Assembly (NCBI GenBank): GCA_045126475.1
Contig: JBGVOL010000079.1
Span: 1 to 37,058, forward strand
Reading direction: 5' to 3'
Length of the DNA: 37,058 bases
Source: SVEL01 sp045126475
GTDB lineage: Bacteria; Bacillota; Clostridia; Lachnospirales; Lachnospiraceae
Shown: positions 34,851 through 37,058 of the stretch, one piece after another
How positions within the stretch are numbered: the stretch's first letter is position 1
Layout: every line of letters begins with the position of its first letter
The notes under the pieces: generated by a model
Told to the model about the DNA's origin: nothing
Databases searched by the model: none
What the model saw: only the letters and a program-made list of their open reading frames with translations
Translations under genes and position numbers: made by a program

Positions 34851-36176
34851 CTAATACATTTTTTGGATATCTGCAAGCAGAATTTCATTATTTATTCTTT
34901 TCTTCACTTTCACATCTGCCATTTTGTTGCCAAGTCCGCTGTCTCCGACTACCGCTATCCTTACATACTCCCTTGTGTGTCCTACCATATATTTTACACC
35001 GTCAATCTCCGTTTCCTCTTCCATGAGAACTTCTTTTATCTCTCCTATAAAACTGTCAGTATACTCCTCTTTCATTTTTTCTCCCAGTTCCATAAGCACG
35101 TCGCTTCTAACAGCCTTGACTTCTTCCTGTATCTGATTATCCATCTTTGCCGCAACAGTTCCTTTTCTCTTTGAATACTTAAAGATATGCATCTCTGCAA
35201 ATGCAGCCTTTTCCAGAAATTCTTTTGTTTTTGTAAACTCTTCCTCCGTCTCTCCCGGAAATCCCACTATAACATCCGTTGTTATGGCAGGTCTGTCAAA
35301 ATGCTTACGAATCATACTGCACTTCTCCAAGTATTCCACAGGAGTGTAATGCCTATTCATTCTTTTGAGAGTATCCTCGCATCCGCTCTGAAGAGACAGA
35401 TGAAAATGAGGACAAAACTTTCCGGCATGCTTCAATTCAGCAAGAAACTCCTCCGTAATAATTCCCGGCTCAAGAGAGCCCAGTCTTATTCTCTCAATTC
35501 CCTCAATATCATTTACCGTTTTAATGGCATCAATAAGACTGATTTTCCTGTCATCATCTGACAAATCTTTGCCATAGGAACTTAAATGAATCCCGGTAAG
35601 AACAATTTCTCTGTATCCGCACTGTGCAAGTTTAGATATTTCACTTCGTATATCATCAAGGCTTCTGCTTCTTATTCTTCCTCTTGCATACGGAATGATG
35701 CAGTAAGTACAAAACTGATTACATCCATCCTGAATCTTGATGAACGCTCTTGTGTGATCTCCCTGTGTTGTCATCTTCATTTCATCGTAGTGGCTGCTTC
35801 TGCTTATATCATCAATAAATGTATTATTGTCTGATTCATAATATGCCTCAAGAATCCCGACTATGTCCGATTTGTTATTATTACCGACAATAATATCTAT
35901 AGCCTCATCTTTTTTCAGTTCCTCTCCCGCTGCCTGAACATAACATCCTACCGCCACGACAACCGACTCCGGGTTGAGTTTTTTTGCACGGTGGAGCATC
36001 TGTCTTGATTTACGGTCGGCAATATTTGTTACCGTACATGTATTAATAATATAAACATCAGCTTTTTCACTGAACGGGACGATTTTATATCCGTTTTCCT
36101 CAAGTGACTGTCTCATTGCCTCTGTCTCATATGCATTTACTTTACATCCTAAATTATGAAGTGCTGCTGTACGCAT
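34851..36176 (-). CDS. mtaB: tRNA t6A37 methylthiotransferase MtaB
   Basis: Radical SAM methylthiotransferase that converts t6A37 to ms2t6A37 in ANN-reading tRNAs, 441 residues. The auxiliary cluster cysteines are C11, C47 and C78. The SAM cluster is C152, C156, C159 in DGCNQFCTYCIIPYARG. A C-terminal TRAM-like domain follows. The N-terminal ALHNLGCKVNAYE is distinctive for MtaB rather than MiaB or RimO. AGGAGG lies before the ATG. It is the first gene of the leftward block after the divergent HPr-like gene. Confidence 0.95.
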   Translation of the reverse strand: MRTAALHNLGCKVNAYETEAMRQSLEENGYKIVPFSEKADVYIINTCTVTNIADRKSRQMLHRAKKLNPESVVVAVGCYVQAAGEELKKDEAIDIIVGNNNKSDIVGILEAYYESDNNTFIDDISRSSHYDEMKMTTQGDHTRAFIKIQDGCNQFCTYCIIPYARGRIRSRSLDDIRSEISKLAQCGYREIVLTGIHLSSYGKDLSDDDRKISLIDAIKTVNDIEGIERIRLGSLEPGIITEEFLAELKHAGKFCPHFHLSLQSGCEDTLKRMNRHYTPVEYLEKCSMIRKHFDRPAITTDVIVGFPGETEEEFTKTKEFLEKAAFAEMHIFKYSKRKGTVAAKMDNQIQEEVKAVRSDVLMELGEKMKEEYTDSFIGEIKEVLMEEETEIDGVKYMVGHTREYVRIAVVGDSGLGNKMADVKVKKRINNEILLADIQKMY

Positions 36177-36314
36177 GTTTCCTCCTAAATATTTATATTT
36201 AACAATGTCATAACCTTTATATAAAAAGTTTTGTACAAATTGCCCTTATAAGACCGGCTTTCGCATACAATTTGCACAAATTTTTCGCTACGTCAGATTT
36301 TAACACATTTTACA

Positions 36315-36343
36315 TTGACTTTTTTTCCAAATAAAGTTAAGAT
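36315..36343 (+). promoter_or_regulatory. Promoter for the HPr-like gene
   Basis: TTGACT (36315-36320) and TAAGAT (36338-36343) are separated by exactly 17 bases on the plus strand. The start would be near 36350, about 109 bases before the ATG. Confidence 0.55.
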
Positions 36344-36355
36344 AGTTGCAGATTA

Positions 36356-36410
36356 GATAAATTATAACAGATTTATCTACCTGAGGTTTTTCATAATGGA
36401 GTTTACCTCA
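36356..36410 (+). promoter_or_regulatory. Structured 5' leader of the HPr-like gene
   Basis: Two hairpins lie between promoter and gene: GATAAAT (36356-36362) with ATTTATC (36371-36377), and TGAGGT (36382-36387) with ACCTCA (36405-36410). They could stabilise the mRNA or control translation. They match no riboswitch class I recognise. The rest of the 36177-36458 gap shows no gene and no convincing leftward promoter for mtaB. Confidence 0.4.
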
Positions 36411-36458
36411 ATCATACAATTAATTCAAACACTATTTCATTTTTAGGAGGGTATTTTT

Positions 36459-36692
36459 ATGAAGACAGTTCAGATTTGCTTAAACTCAATTGATAAGGTA
36501 AAGGCTTTCGTAAACGATATTACTAAGTTTGAGACAGATTTCGATTTAGTATCAGGCAGATACGTTATCGATGCAAAATCTATTATGGGTATTTTCAGCT
36601 TAGATTTATCAAAGCCAATCGACCTTTGCATCCATGCAGATGAGAGCAGCATTGATACTATCTTAGAAGCATTAAAGCCATATATGTGCTAA
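36459..36692 (+). CDS. HPr-like protein lacking the phosphorylatable histidine
   Basis: A 77-residue HPr-fold protein. The regulatory serine region is conserved (DAKSIMGIFSLDL, S41 equivalent to HPr Ser46). The GIHARPA loop with active His15 is missing: the matching stretch reads NSIDKVKAFV and is about two residues shorter. It therefore cannot carry phosphate from enzyme I to sugar transporters. Bacillus Crh is a known HPr paralogue without His15 that works only through Ser46 and CcpA, so a regulatory role is the best guess. GGAGG precedes the ATG. It is the only clear plus-strand gene, with its own promoter and terminator. Confidence 0.85.
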   Translation: MKTVQICLNSIDKVKAFVNDITKFETDFDLVSGRYVIDAKSIMGIFSLDLSKPIDLCIHADESSIDTILEALKPYMC

Positions 36693-36722
36693 TTTGCATC
36701 TTACTTATTTACGAATTTTTTG

Positions 36723-36750
36723 GTGGCAGGAGTTTTCTCCTGCCACTTTT
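36723..36750 (+). terminator. Intrinsic terminator of the HPr-like gene
   Basis: GTGGCAGGAG (36723-36732) pairs perfectly with CTCCTGCCAC (36737-36746) over a TTTT loop and is followed by TTTT. On the opposite strand no T-run follows the stem, so it serves mainly the plus strand. Confidence 0.9.
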
Positions 36751-36753
36751 CTA

Positions 36754-37058
36754 CTAATCTACAGTTATAACCTCCACGCTGTTCACTGCTGTCTCTATCA
36801 TCTCATCAATTTTATCTGCTATCTTAAGTTCTGAATGCTTTATTACATTGAGATTTGGCTTAGTAACAGGATGTTTTGCAACAAATGTGGTACAACAGTC
36901 CTCATATGGCTGTGTTGAGATATCATAGGTGTCAATCTTCAACGAAATATCAACAATATCCTGCTTGTCAAATGCTATGACCGGACGGTATACCGGCATA
37001 TCCGTATTTTCATCAATTACTGCAAGGGACTGCATTGTCTGGCTTGATACCTGTCCTA
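36754..37058 (-). CDS. thiI: tRNA 4-thiouridine sulfurtransferase ThiI, C-terminal fragment (5' end outside the window)
   Basis: The C-terminal 100 or so residues of ThiI, which adenylates tRNA U8 and transfers sulfur to make 4-thiouridine. The frame is open to the window edge, so the start is not seen. Diagnostic stretches are PVYRPVIAFDKQDIVDIS, the TYDISTQPYEDCCTTF block and KHPVTKPNL. The protein stops soon after, so it lacks the C-terminal rhodanese domain found in enterobacteria, as in other Firmicutes. It converges with the HPr-like gene across the terminator at 36723-36750. Confidence 0.9.
   Translation of the reverse strand, partial: GQVSSQTMQSLAVIDENTDMPVYRPVIAFDKQDIVDISLKIDTYDISTQPYEDCCTTFVAKHPVTKPNLNVIKHSELKIADKIDEMIETAVNSVEVITVD

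Noticed and set aside
36177..36314. Leftward promoter for mtaB
   Set aside because: Several TATA-like runs exist (for example near 36215-36225), but none has a suitable -35 element at 16-18 bases.
36723..36750. Bidirectional terminator shared by the HPr-like gene and thiI
   Set aside because: The stem is good but on the minus strand the flanking bases are A-rich, not T-rich, so only the plus direction is supported.
1..37058. CRISPR arrays, tRNA or rRNA genes, transposase or phage genes
   Set aside because: No regularly spaced repeats, cloverleaf tRNA sequences, rRNA segments or mobile-element proteins were seen; the only repeat elements are the palindromes and short direct repeats listed.

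Overview
The window reads as a low-to-moderate GC Firmicute chromosome, most likely a Lachnospiraceae-type Clostridium relative. The evidence is the SCIFF peptide with its radical SAM maturase directly upstream of a fused secDF, the clostridial order secDF-recJ-apt-relA-MBL-hemZ-hisS-aspS, the neighbourhood ireB(yrzL)-ruvX(yrrK)-DUF1292(yrzB)...mltG-like-trmR-U32, a sporulation-type sigma factor, strong GGAGG ribosome binding sites and several TTG/GTG starts. The genus cannot be fixed from the sequence alone. Almost every gene lies on the minus strand, so transcription runs from high to low coordinates; the one clear exception is a small HPr-like gene near 36.5 kb.

Layout, in order of transcription. 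(1) 37058-36754: 3' end of thiI, cut by the window edge. (2) 36315-36750: plus-strand HPr-like gene with its own promoter, structured leader and terminator. (3) 36176-29335: mtaB, ireB-like, ruvX, DUF1292, RNase J, YlbF-like, a truncated MltG-like protein, trmR and a U32 protein. This is an RNA-processing and tRNA-modification block. (4) 29281-28655: sigK-like sigma factor. (5) 28645-26959: promoter, SCIFF peptide gene scfA, an intergenic hairpin, and maturase scfB. (6) 26929-11908: secDF, recJ, apt, relA, an MBL hydrolase, a hemZ gene fused to an HD-GYP domain, hisS, aspS and a seven-TM hybrid histidine kinase. (7) 11901-347: a tetrapyrrole operon starting at a near-consensus promoter. It carries hemA, a precorrin-2 dehydrogenase, an EAL phosphodiesterase, hemC, cobA-hemD, hemL, trxB, cdd, hemB, a TIM-barrel isomerase-like gene and a NUDIX hydrolase. 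A long palindromic element (about 3187-3500) sits between trxB and cdd, and another structured palindrome (153-334) lies just past the operon end.

How it works together. hemA and hemL make 5-aminolevulinate from glutamyl-tRNA, hemB makes porphobilinogen, hemC and the HemD domain make uroporphyrinogen III, and the CobA domain plus the SirC-like dehydrogenase divert it to precorrin-2 and sirohydrochlorin. The operon therefore looks directed at siroheme and corrinoids; no hemE or hemH is present here. The most unusual theme is c-di-GMP turnover attached to tetrapyrrole genes twice. A membrane EAL phosphodiesterase sits inside the hem operon, and an HD-GYP domain with its metal-ligand motifs is fused to the C-terminus of the HemZ-like radical SAM protein in the neighbouring operon. 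Two different phosphodiesterase folds in two tetrapyrrole contexts are the best candidate here for an undescribed regulatory link.
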